Source: Trichocoleus sp.
GTDB lineage: Bacteria > Cyanobacteriota > Cyanobacteriia > Elainellales > Elainellaceae
Assembly: GCA_036702865.1 (NCBI GenBank)
Contig: DATNQD010000086.1
Location: 62,001 to 126,000, forward strand
Length of the DNA stretch: 64,000 nt
Reading direction: 5' to 3'
Position 1 is the first letter of the stretch. Every line of letters starts with the position of its first letter. The notes below the pieces were generated by a model. The model was not told where the DNA came from. It searched no databases and worked only from the letters and a program-made list of their open reading frames with translations. The position numbers were made by a program, and so were the translations under genes. Shown here piece after piece: positions 37,385 through 45,499 of the stretch.

Positions 37385-38701
37385 CTAAATTCCGCTTACG
37401 AACCGACCGGGACTGAGTAAGGTTTCGGGGTCAAATTGCTGTTTGATGCGTTTCATGAGATCAAGCGCGTTACCAGGGTAACCCCAAACATCAAGGGTTT
37501 GTTTGAAGGAAAGAGGAGCCGCCTGGATAGTCAGAAAGCCCTGATGGGATTGACAGAGCGATCGAACCTGTAGCAAAGCTTCTGGGGTGAAACCTTCTGA
37601 GTTGAATCGCAAAGTGCCCAGACCACTTCCAGCATGAATTCGGGCAACGGATAAGGCAGAGCTTTGTTTTTCCAGTTGGAGCAGCATTTCCACCGCTTTC
37701 GACGGTAACACTCCTATTTTGCAAGTGATCGAGGGCTGATTGGGGTCGGATTCAATTCTTTCTCGTAATTGTTGCCATAGAACCGCTTCATCTGCGCCCG
37801 ATCGGACTTCTGCCTGTAAGCCAAGGGCATGGCAAATTGCTTGCAGTTGCTCGGTTTGTTGCTCGACGGCAACTTCAAGATTCTGAAACCGAGTCATCAA
37901 TCCTAATCCTTTGCCCAAATTGAGTGCTGTCACCGTTTGAGCGTCTACCAGATCTATAGCAACCGGAGATAGCCCAGAAGCAAGCAAGGCTGCGGTGGCT
38001 TTGGCGATCGAACTCGCTTCCCCCGTCAGGATCACCGTTTGCGAAGCGGCAGGCAAAGGATAGATGCGAAAGGTAATCTGGCTTAAGCAGCCCAACGTTC
38101 CCCAAGAGCCAGTAAACAGCTTCATCAGGTCATAGCCTGCCACGTTTTTCACCACCCGACCGCCTGCTTTAGCAAGCTTGCCATCCGATCGCACAAAAGA
38201 AATGCCGAGCAGCATATCTCGGACACCGTTATAGCGTTGACGCAGAGAGCCACTATCCGCCGTTGCCACAATACCGCCCAATGTTGCCGTTTCAGCATAG
38301 GCAGGATCGATCGCCAGAAATTGCCCTTTAGCATTCAAGAGGGCTTGCAGATCGCTTAAGCGAATTCCAGCTTCAGCCGTAACAGTAAGATCACCGATCG
38401 CATGTTCAATGAGCTGATTCAGCCTTGCTGTACTAACGATCAGCTTGACCTCTTTTGCCAAACCGCCCCAGTGCAGCTTGCTCCCGCTGCCGCAAATCAA
38501 CGTTCGCCACTGATTTTGGTAGGCACAAGCAAAAACCTCTGCCAATTGCTCGATCGTCTCTGGATAGACAACTGCCTCAATTGCAGCTTCTGGATCGAGG
38601 GCTTGAGCGATTTGAGACTGAAAGGAAGAGCTGAGGGAATCCCAGGAGCAAACTGCGGCTGCTCCCAACAGGCTTTCTAGCGTTGGCGCGATCGGACTCA
38701 T
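37385..38701 (-). CDS. glcE: Glycolate dehydrogenase FAD-binding subunit
   Basis: GlcE is the second flavin-binding subunit of glycolate dehydrogenase. The 438-residue protein has the PCMH-type FAD fold with ICGSGSKLHWGG, a GDLTVTAEAG strand, GGIVATADSGSLRQRYNGVRD split over the loop, and GGRVVKNVAGYDLMKLFTGSWGTLG, also split. It ends with LLSPGRFVSGI, typical of the family. It is the first gene of the glcE-glcF-cyclotransferase operon. Together with glcF it indicates the bacterial-type glycolate route of photorespiration. Confidence 0.94.
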   Translation of the reverse strand: MSPIAPTLESLLGAAAVCSWDSLSSSFQSQIAQALDPEAAIEAVVYPETIEQLAEVFACAYQNQWRTLICGSGSKLHWGGLAKEVKLIVSTARLNQLIEHAIGDLTVTAEAGIRLSDLQALLNAKGQFLAIDPAYAETATLGGIVATADSGSLRQRYNGVRDMLLGISFVRSDGKLAKAGGRVVKNVAGYDLMKLFTGSWGTLGCLSQITFRIYPLPAASQTVILTGEASSIAKATAALLASGLSPVAIDLVDAQTVTALNLGKGLGLMTRFQNLEVAVEQQTEQLQAICHALGLQAEVRSGADEAVLWQQLRERIESDPNQPSITCKIGVLPSKAVEMLLQLEKQSSALSVARIHAGSGLGTLRFNSEGFTPEALLQVRSLCQSHQGFLTIQAAPLSFKQTLDVWGYPGNALDLMKRIKQQFDPETLLSPGRFVSGI

Positions 38702-38890
38702 TTACGTACTCATGCCGATACATTGCTGCCCAAACCTTGAGTAGGGGGCATTTCCTCAATTTAGCAGGAGAAGGGACAGGAAAAATTCCTCGCTGCTGGC
38801 AGGCTTCCCGTAGAAACGCCCAAGACAGCCTCACGCTGACTGTTTAGACTGCATTCAGAGCTTCTACTGCTGCTGGCGGTCTCATAATTT

Positions 38891-39784
38891 ATGTCTAAAG
38901 TTTTTTCTATTCTGCCTTCGGTATTATCTGTAAAAATGCCTCAGTCTTTAAAGCAAAGCCGGGGTGATCGACTCATTGATCATATCGGCAGGGTATTGAT
39001 TATCGCCTATCGAGAATCAACACTTCAGCTAGAAGCTGCCTTTGCAAGAGAAGGGATACCTTGTGAAGTGGTGCGGCAGGAAGACAACCCAGACTATCAG
39101 GGCTATGCCGCAATTTACCGCTGTATGCTCAATCACCTTCGCGGCTGGACATTTGCTGCCCAGCAAGAGCTGCCAACCCTAATTGTCGAAGCAGACTTTG
39201 TACCCGTCGTCGGGCTGGCACAGCTACCCCTGCCCTTCAACCCAGAACAGAGCAACGTCGGGATTTCCTGGCTTTATACCTGCGCCCCACAAATTTACAG
39301 CATTTCTCCCCAAGGCTACGCGGAAGGCTTCTCGACTGCCTTAGTTGCCTATATTGTCACGCCCCAGGGTGCAGCAAGCCTCTGTGGACTGGCGAACCAA
39401 ATCACAGTTCAACATGGCACGGGCTACTATAACTTCGACTCAGAGATCGACAAATATCTGCGGATTCGCGGCTTCAAGAACTACATTCCCTTCCGCAACT
39501 ACGGCGAACATGGGGGACGATCAAACCCCGAACATCGGCACAATGGCATGAGCGGCATTCACCGGGCAGACGTGCTGTTTGGCAAACTGGCTTTTCTGCC
39601 CGACTATGCAATCGGCAAAAATCAGGCTTTCTTCCTCTTCAAAGCACGCCTGAGAGCCAGAATTAAGGGCATTGGACGACTCCTCACCGGACGCTTCCTG
39701 CGCTGGAAGATCGTTAGACAGTCCTCCACCCCCAATCGTCTCTTTCAGTTTGCCCTTCAGCGTCACCTGACGATCGATCTGTAG
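38891..39784 (+). CDS. Family 25-like glycosyltransferase (LPS/cell-surface type)
   Basis: This 297-residue protein is soluble. The N-terminal part resembles glycosyltransferase family 25: a VLIIAYRES strand, an AAFAREGIPCEVVRQ helix-strand, and LIVEADFVPVVGL, where EAD stands where family 25 has its acidic metal motif. A conserved-looking HGTGYYNFDSEIDKYL and NYGEHGG follow. The C-terminal basic region (about 245-285) may touch the membrane. The likely role is sugar transfer to a cell-surface glycan. The first Met gives a 15-residue leader; MPQSLKQSR at 38936 is an alternative. Family assignment is moderate. Confidence 0.55.
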   Translation: MSKVFSILPSVLSVKMPQSLKQSRGDRLIDHIGRVLIIAYRESTLQLEAAFAREGIPCEVVRQEDNPDYQGYAAIYRCMLNHLRGWTFAAQQELPTLIVEADFVPVVGLAQLPLPFNPEQSNVGISWLYTCAPQIYSISPQGYAEGFSTALVAYIVTPQGAASLCGLANQITVQHGTGYYNFDSEIDKYLRIRGFKNYIPFRNYGEHGGRSNPEHRHNGMSGIHRADVLFGKLAFLPDYAIGKNQAFFLFKARLRARIKGIGRLLTGRFLRWKIVRQSSTPNRLFQFALQRHLTIDL

Positions 39785-39821
39785 CGCCATCCTTTTGCTC
39801 TGGCTGCCCACTGCCTCTTGT

Positions 39822-40607
39822 CTACCGTGCAACTGCCTCTAGTGCCGGATGCAGCGACAAAACCTCTACCCCATCTTCCGTCACGGCAACTGTATGTTCA
39901 AACTGGGCGGAAAGTTTGCGGTCTTTCGTGACAGCCGTCCATTTATCTGCCAAGACTTCGACCTCCCAGGTTCCTTCGTTGATCATCGGTTCGATCGTGA
40001 AGACCATGCCCGGTCGCAGTTTCTTACCCTTGCCACTCGTGCCGTAATGGGGAATTTGGGGAGCAGTGTGAAAAATTCGACCAACCCCATGCCCGACAAA
40101 ATCGCGGACAACCGAAAACCCCTGCGACTCGGCATATTCCTGAATGGCTGCGCCAATATCACCAACTTTGGCTCCAGGCTTAACGGCACGAATACCGCGC
40201 CACATCGATTCTTCTGTGACTTCGACCAGCTTTCGGGCGATCGGAGAAGGCTCTCCTACAAAAAAGGTCTTGGAAGTGTCGCCGTGATAGCCATCCACTA
40301 GCGGAGTCACATCGATGTTGATGATGTCTCCTTCGCGGAGAACTTGCTTCGCATTTGGAATGCCATGACAAACCACTTCATTGACGCTGGTGCAAATTGA
40401 CTTAGGAAAGCCATGATAGCCCAGGGGTGCACTTTTAGCGCCGCGCTTTTGTGTCCATGCCTCAGCCGCATCATTCAGTGCCAGCGTACTGACTCCAGGT
40501 TTCACCATCGGCTCCAGGTAAGCCAGCAGTTCGGCAGCCATATGGCAAGCATCGCGCATTTTGTCGATCTCCCGACTCGACAGGAGGACGATCGGTTCGT
40601 TATCCAT
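39822..40607 (-). CDS. map: Type I methionine aminopeptidase
   Basis: This enzyme removes the initiator methionine from new proteins. The 261-residue protein has all five metal ligands: Asp in NIDVTP, Asp in HGDTSKTF, His in VGHGVGR, Glu in TIEPMI and Glu in QFEHTV. The substrate His is in CTSVNEVVCHGIP. There is no N-terminal zinc-finger extension, so this is a short-form type I enzyme. It is convergent with the glycosyltransferase-like gene (37 bp apart). Cyanobacteria often have two or three map genes, so this may not be the only copy. Confidence 0.97.
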   Translation of the reverse strand: MDNEPIVLLSSREIDKMRDACHMAAELLAYLEPMVKPGVSTLALNDAAEAWTQKRGAKSAPLGYHGFPKSICTSVNEVVCHGIPNAKQVLREGDIINIDVTPLVDGYHGDTSKTFFVGEPSPIARKLVEVTEESMWRGIRAVKPGAKVGDIGAAIQEYAESQGFSVVRDFVGHGVGRIFHTAPQIPHYGTSGKGKKLRPGMVFTIEPMINEGTWEVEVLADKWTAVTKDRKLSAQFEHTVAVTEDGVEVLSLHPALEAVAR

Positions 40608-40685
40608 GGATGGGTTCTGTTTCTGTTGAATCTCCTCTTCTAATTTAGCGGTTCAGTCCAATGAGAACCAAGAAGTTCAATCCAG

Positions 40686-42344
40686 CTATTGCCAGACAAA
40701 GACTTGTGCTTCGTATTCGCCCAAATCAATCATCAAGCTGCCGTTGCCCACTTCGATGTCATAGTTCTTCGTCCACTCATGCCAGGTTCCATCCGCTGGA
40801 AAATCAGGAATTTGGTAGCCTGCCAGAAATTGATCAGAGAAATTTACAACAACAACGACTCGCGACCCTTCCTCATTCCAACGCGTATAAGCAAAGACTT
40901 TACCCTCTGGATTTTCGTGGAAGAAGTCAATGTTGTTGGTATGGAGAGCGTGATTGTTTTTGCGAAGCGAGATTAAGCCTTTGTAATACTCAAACAAGCC
41001 TTTGTTCGATTCGTTTTTCAGCAGCGTCCAGTCGATTTTAGTAGGTTCAATTGTTTTGGGTCTGTACTCCCCAAACTCCTCACCCATCCAAAGCAGCGGC
41101 ACACCTACAGCCGTCATCACCAGGGCTGCACCCAACTTCCGCCGACGGAACGCAGCATCACCGAGAATGCCTCGATCGCCAAAATCTGCCATGACATGAT
41201 TGTGGTCATGATTAGACAGGTAATTAACTGTGTTGGTTATCCCTTGATAACCGCGTCGCTTGGGATCAAGCACATCCTTGAGCTGTTCCAGGTCAAACGT
41301 ATCGCCGAGCAAATGGGGCAGAACCGTGTGATAGAAAGTGTCATGCCAGCAGCCATCCATTGGGCCATCCATGTTGGTGATGGCTGGGTCATCGGGAATA
41401 TATTCTGCAATGTTGTAGAACGGTTTCGCTCCCGCAGCATCTTTGGCTTGCTGAACGATCCAATGCATGAAGTCGAAGTTATTAATTTGTCTTGCTGCGT
41501 CGTAGCGAATTCCATCCAGGTGATATTCCGACACCCAATAGCGAACGGTATCACCGACAAAGCGTCTCGCTGGATAGGTCTGCAAGTTTTCGTCGAAATG
41601 CTCGTAGTTAAACTCAGGACCCCAATTAAATTCAGCATCTTTGGGATCGTGGTGATACCAATAATCGTGATCGATTTGCGTTAATGGGGCAGCAGAATCT
41701 GAGTGATTGTAAATTCCATCTACAATGATCCGGATACCGCGACCATGACACTCGTCCACAAATTGCTTCAGTTCAGCCGTTGAACCATAGCTGCTTTCGG
41801 GTGCAAAGAAGTGACGCGGATTGTAGCCCCAACTGTAGCTGCCTGGATACTCTTTAATCGGCATCAATTCGATCGCATTTATCCCTAACTCACAGAGATA
41901 ATCCAGCTTTTCAATAACGTGCTTATATTTGCCGCGTTCGTAAGGATCATCCTCACCCCCAGAAAAATCAGCAATGTGCAGTTCGTAAATGACAAGCTCA
42001 TGATCGGCAGGGAGTGGATGATCATCATGTTGCCAAATATAAGTATCAACAATGCGTTGACCATCTTTGATGCGAACAATCCCATTTTCATCAGCACTCA
42101 TCCCATCCACATCGGTTGCGTAAGGATCAGTGACTGAAACCCATTGGTCTGCCTCAAAAAACCAGGACTGAGACTGCACCCTGAATTTGTATTGATAAAC
42201 ACCATCTTCTAAGTCAACACTGACTCGAAAATAGCCATCCTTCCCCTTTTCCATTGGAATCTCTTTCCAGTCTGAGAAAGAGCCAATTAACGCCGCGCCT
42301 TTGTTATAAGGAGCAAAAAGGTTGAACTCAATAGGGCTTGCCAT
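40686..42344 (-). CDS. CBM48-GH13 alpha-glucan enzyme (branching/debranching type)
   Basis: This 552-residue intracellular enzyme has an N-terminal CBM48/isoamylase-N domain (about 1-95, ALIGSFSDWKEIPM and DGVYQYKFRV) and a GH13 barrel. Catalytic residues are Asp in LDGIRYDAARQ (nucleophile), Glu in YNIAEYIPDD (acid/base) and Asp in YLSNHDHN (stabiliser). A small C-terminal beta domain follows. It is shorter than classical glycogen branching enzymes and resembles the GlgB/trehalohydrolase-like group; I cannot fix the exact reaction. I start at the ATG at 42344, where residues match the domain start; a frame to 42389 adds 15 residues. No signal peptide, so it acts on cytoplasmic glycogen or malto-oligosaccharides. 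Confidence 0.85.
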   Translation of the reverse strand: MASPIEFNLFAPYNKGAALIGSFSDWKEIPMEKGKDGYFRVSVDLEDGVYQYKFRVQSQSWFFEADQWVSVTDPYATDVDGMSADENGIVRIKDGQRIVDTYIWQHDDHPLPADHELVIYELHIADFSGGEDDPYERGKYKHVIEKLDYLCELGINAIELMPIKEYPGSYSWGYNPRHFFAPESSYGSTAELKQFVDECHGRGIRIIVDGIYNHSDSAAPLTQIDHDYWYHHDPKDAEFNWGPEFNYEHFDENLQTYPARRFVGDTVRYWVSEYHLDGIRYDAARQINNFDFMHWIVQQAKDAAGAKPFYNIAEYIPDDPAITNMDGPMDGCWHDTFYHTVLPHLLGDTFDLEQLKDVLDPKRRGYQGITNTVNYLSNHDHNHVMADFGDRGILGDAAFRRRKLGAALVMTAVGVPLLWMGEEFGEYRPKTIEPTKIDWTLLKNESNKGLFEYYKGLISLRKNNHALHTNNIDFFHENPEGKVFAYTRWNEEGSRVVVVVNFSDQFLAGYQIPDFPADGTWHEWTKNYDIEVGNGSLMIDLGEYEAQVFVWQ

Positions 42345-42767
42345 CTCTTTGATCTTTAAGTTTTTTATTGTCCTTGATAGTATTTTCAATTAAACAAATT
42401 CTTTTTGTAAATCCAGCTATAGAAATAGACCTTTTAACAGAGGCGAGAGAACTTAATTCGTTTTACGATATGTGGTTAAGATTTTTACATAATCTAAAGA
42501 AACTAATTGTTTGCAATTGCTTAAGTGCAGGTATTTCAAGTCTTTAAGTGAATGAGCTGATTAGACACTTAGCCGTAGGGACAATAGGCAGCAAGAAATT
42601 GAGAAATCTATCCTGCTGTAGAGGATAATGTTGGCTTGATTGCTGGAAAATTACACTTATCACAACAATTGTTTGGCTTTCTAAGCACATGCATATCTAG
42701 CTCCTAGCAGGATTACTAGGAACCGTTTGCAAAAACCCTATTTGCTCGATCGTTTGAGGAAAAAACT
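42345..42767. promoter_or_regulatory. Divergent promoter region between GH13 and small membrane protein
   Basis: This 423-bp A+T-rich spacer has no coding frame. Promoters of both divergent genes should lie here. A GAGGAAAA ribosome-binding site sits about 9 bases before the ATG at 42768. Confidence 0.4.
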
Positions 42768-43142
42768 ATGATGGGATTCTTTTTTACAACACTTGCAACC
42801 GCTCTCAGCTTGCTGATTGTTGATCTTGTTGTTCCGGGAGTAGACATTAATAACTTCCCAGCAGCGATGATTGCAGCTGTTGCAGTTGGCTTCGTCAACT
42901 CTGTTATTCGCCCTGTTCTTGCAACCTTATCCCTTCCAATCAACTTTGTAACACTGGGTCTATTCTCCCTGGTCGTCAACGGAATTTGTTTTTGGTTAGC
43001 TTCATTATTTGTACCGGGATTTGCCGTTCATGGATTAGTGGGCATCATTTTAGGACCCGTAATTCTGTCGTTCGTGAACACATTCCTAAGCAAGTATTTT
43101 GCAGAGCGCAGCCCTGAAGTCAGTGTCAAGACACAGGTTTAG
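42768..43142 (+). CDS. Phage-holin-like (YvlD/4TM) small membrane protein
   Basis: This 124-residue protein is almost wholly hydrophobic, with four predicted helices separated by short loops (PGVDINNFPAAM, RPVLATLSLPINFVTLG, VPGFAVHG). The RPVL...LPINFVTLGLF motif is typical of the 4-TM "phage holin family"/YvlD group, which is chromosomal and linked to envelope stress rather than lysis. There is no phage context here. A strong intrinsic terminator follows 63 bp downstream, so it is a single-gene unit. Confidence 0.85.
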   Translation: MMGFFFTTLATALSLLIVDLVVPGVDINNFPAAMIAAVAVGFVNSVIRPVLATLSLPINFVTLGLFSLVVNGICFWLASLFVPGFAVHGLVGIILGPVILSFVNTFLSKYFAERSPEVSVKTQV

Positions 43143-43204
43143 GCGATATGCGGTTGATTTGGAACCGTTAAGCAACCTTGATCAAGTTGGTGAATGCATT
43201 TCAG

Positions 43205-43240
43205 TGAGTACTCAAATACCGAGTACTCATTTTTTTATTT
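43205..43240 (+). terminator. Strong intrinsic terminator after the holin-like gene
   Basis: A perfect 9-bp inverted repeat, TGAGTACTC (43205-43213) and GAGTACTCA (43221-43229), surrounds a 7-base loop and is followed at once by TTTTTTTTATTT. This is the clearest terminator on the plus strand of the window. Confidence 0.92.
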
Positions 43241-43340
43241 TGCAGCAGCGATGACGAAATCTACCTTTAGATATTTGTGGTTCAGAGTTTAATTGTTCTA
43301 TGTTTGGTTGGCGAAATATTGGGTCAATTGAGGTTGAGTC

Positions 43341-44666
43341 GTGGATTTAACATTACAGCGTGCGGCAGAACTCAAACAGGCTTTAACTGATTTTGTATTG
43401 GATGCAGAAGGCGACCTAGCAACGGCACTAGAAGCTTTTAGTGCTCAACAAATGACTCGATCGAAGCAACAAGATATGCACCAAAGGAATTTGGTGGTCG
43501 ATCGATTTATTTTTGAAGGGCAGGTTGATAAACAAACGCCGATCGATTTGTTTTTGCAGGATGAGCCAGAGTTATCGGAGAGCGATCGACAGCTTCTGCA
43601 AACTTGGCGGCACAGCTTTGTTGGACTTTTTGCGGTTAGCCAGGTCTTAGAAGACGGATTTGCGCTAATGAATTGGACAACTGCAAAACATTACCTAGTT
43701 CAATTGACTTCTCCAGAAGAGGCAGCAAAAATGCTGCGCTTGAAAGAAGGAGAAATTATTCTGGCACAGATTTCACCTGTTGCAGGAAAAATTTGGATGT
43801 TTTCAAGCCCTGTGATGCAGCTTGGAAAATTGGGTAAGCCGAAATTAGCAGTGGCGATCGGTAACTTTAAAGAGAATTACAAAAATCATCTGTATAGTGA
43901 TGCACCAGAATTACTTGCAGAAGCCTGGAAATCTGTTGAGCAATATCATCAAGATTTTGTTGATTTTTTTGGCAGTAATGAAGTTACGCTACCCGGCTAT
44001 CAACTCAACAAGAAGATTCAAGAATTTCAAGAGTTGATGACAAAAAAACGTTTGGAATCGGCTGGTATTGATGAATCAAAATCATTAGAAGAACTTGCTG
44101 CCGAATCAGGTATCTCTCAAGAAGAAATTGCTGAAGCAGCAGAGTCAATGGGAGCAGACGCAAAGGAAGTCAGCCAGTTTTTTGACAGTAAAGGCAAAGC
44201 AAAGATGGTGATGCCTAAAGTTGACCTGCCTGATTCATTAAAAAAAGCAGAACAGGTTACCGTCTTAACGCACCCACGTTGGGGACAAGCGTTCTTACCA
44301 ACCTATCATCAATTCATCGCGTTGCTTGAAGCAGAAGATTGGACAACAGTTTCAAACGGAGATGTGCTGGTTCGGCGCTATTTAGAAGATCCTGAAATTC
44401 CAACTTTCGTTTGGTATCGGTTAGCAGAGCAGTATCCCGATCGATTGGAGGCTGTTTTGCAATCAGTGCTTAGCCGACCTGAGTTTGAGCTGAAACACGG
44501 TCTGGATTCTGTCTTACAAGAATTTAATAAATCTATAGAAACAGAGCTGCCAGAAATTGCGAGTGTACCAATTCATCTTCACAACCTATTTCAGGAAGCG
44601 ATTCAAGAAATTAGCAAAGATAAATCTAAGGCAAAAGTGAAGCGAAAAACTGCTGCTGGATTTTAA
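43341..44666 (+). CDS. Conserved hypothetical protein, 441 residues
   Basis: I do not recognise a characterised family. The protein is soluble, acidic and helix-rich. The N-terminal part (about 1-130) looks like a conserved alpha-helical domain (LQTWRHSFVGLFAVSQVLEDG, split). A middle segment (about 225-290) is rich in Glu/Ser/Ala and has the repeat-like SQEEIAEAAESMG. The C-terminus is lysine-rich (SKAKVKRKTAAGF). It starts with GTG, with GAGG about 8 bases before it. It stands between the holin-like and GlsB-like stress genes on the same strand, with terminators or gaps on both sides, so it is probably transcribed alone. Confidence 0.75.
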   Translation: MDLTLQRAAELKQALTDFVLDAEGDLATALEAFSAQQMTRSKQQDMHQRNLVVDRFIFEGQVDKQTPIDLFLQDEPELSESDRQLLQTWRHSFVGLFAVSQVLEDGFALMNWTTAKHYLVQLTSPEEAAKMLRLKEGEIILAQISPVAGKIWMFSSPVMQLGKLGKPKLAVAIGNFKENYKNHLYSDAPELLAEAWKSVEQYHQDFVDFFGSNEVTLPGYQLNKKIQEFQELMTKKRLESAGIDESKSLEELAAESGISQEEIAEAAESMGADAKEVSQFFDSKGKAKMVMPKVDLPDSLKKAEQVTVLTHPRWGQAFLPTYHQFIALLEAEDWTTVSNGDVLVRRYLEDPEIPTFVWYRLAEQYPDRLEAVLQSVLSRPEFELKHGLDSVLQEFNKSIETELPEIASVPIHLHNLFQEAIQEISKDKSKAKVKRKTAAGF

Positions 44667-44822
44667 AGCAAAAGCAAACTTTTCCTATCCAAACTTCAGT
44701 TGGTGGAGCAAGATTTATCTTTTTCAGCCACAGTGTGAGTTATACCCTTTGATAGAAAAGAAATCGCAGCAGAATTGATAACCTAGTTAGTAACAGATGA
44801 GAAAGACGTTAGAGGCTAAATC

Positions 44823-45092
44823 ATGAATATTCTTGCTTGGTTGGTTTTAGGTTTGATTGCAGGTGCGATTGCAAAGGCAATTTATCCAGGGCATCAGGGT
44901 GGCGGCATCCTGGCAACACTGATTCTGGGTGTGATTGGTGCTTTTATCGGTGGTAGCCTGTACACGCTGTTGACCACAGGAACCTTAGCCCTGACGTCAG
45001 CAGGTTTAAGCATCGGTGGTATCGTTGTTGCAGTGCTCGGCGCGATCGTCGCCATTTGGATTTGGGGTATGATGACTCGTCGTGCTGTTTAA
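44823..45092 (+). CDS. GlsB/YeaQ/YmgE-family membrane stress protein
   Basis: This 89-residue protein has three glycine-rich membrane helices. The diagnostic features are LVLGLIAGAIAK at the start, PGHQGGGILATLILGVIGAFIGG (split) and a final helix ending in WIWGMMTRR. It is also called the transglycosylase-associated protein family, and members are induced by general, acid or osmotic stress. The molecular role is unknown. It lies between two GH13 genes. Confidence 0.93.
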   Translation: MNILAWLVLGLIAGAIAKAIYPGHQGGGILATLILGVIGAFIGGSLYTLLTTGTLALTSAGLSIGGIVVAVLGAIVAIWIWGMMTRRAV

Positions 45093-45499
45093 TCTATCAT
45101 TCGTTGATTCTTAAGCAACGTAACTTGGTTGTGGTGAAGACGATAAAGCCTCACCACTTGCCAAACAGGATTCTTCAGAAAACTTAGCGAGTCACTCGAC
45201 TATTGCAATCTTTCACTTAACGCTTTGTCCCAATCCTACTGTCGTCTGTCTGCTAACCGTTTCAGCAAATACTTATGGGTTTAATTCTTTTCCAAGTAAG
45301 GAGAGAGTTAAACCCTTAAAGTTTTAAAGCGAATTAAACGAATCAAAAAATAAAATGTAGCCTCAAGAGAATATTACTTCGGGTATATAGAAAAAAGCAG
45401 GGGTTGAGTCTGATAATAATTTGAGGCGCTTAGTTGAACTAATGTAACGCGATCGACTAAGCCAAATCAAATTACTTAAATCCCTGAAGAATTGCAGTT
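45093..45499 (+). other. 407-bp spacer with a hairpin, upstream of the second GH13 gene
   Basis: No gene is supported. GTGGTGA (45131-45137) pairs with TCACCAC (45151-45157), and outer TTGG/CCAA can extend the stem. There is no T-run, so it is at best an atypical terminator of the GlsB-like gene. The rest is A+T-rich and should hold the promoter of the GH13-CBM20 gene. Confidence 0.45.

Noticed and set aside
42768-43142. Holin-like gene considered as a sign of prophage
   Set aside because: The 4-TM YvlD/holin-like family is chromosomal and widespread; no endolysin, integrase or structural gene is nearby.
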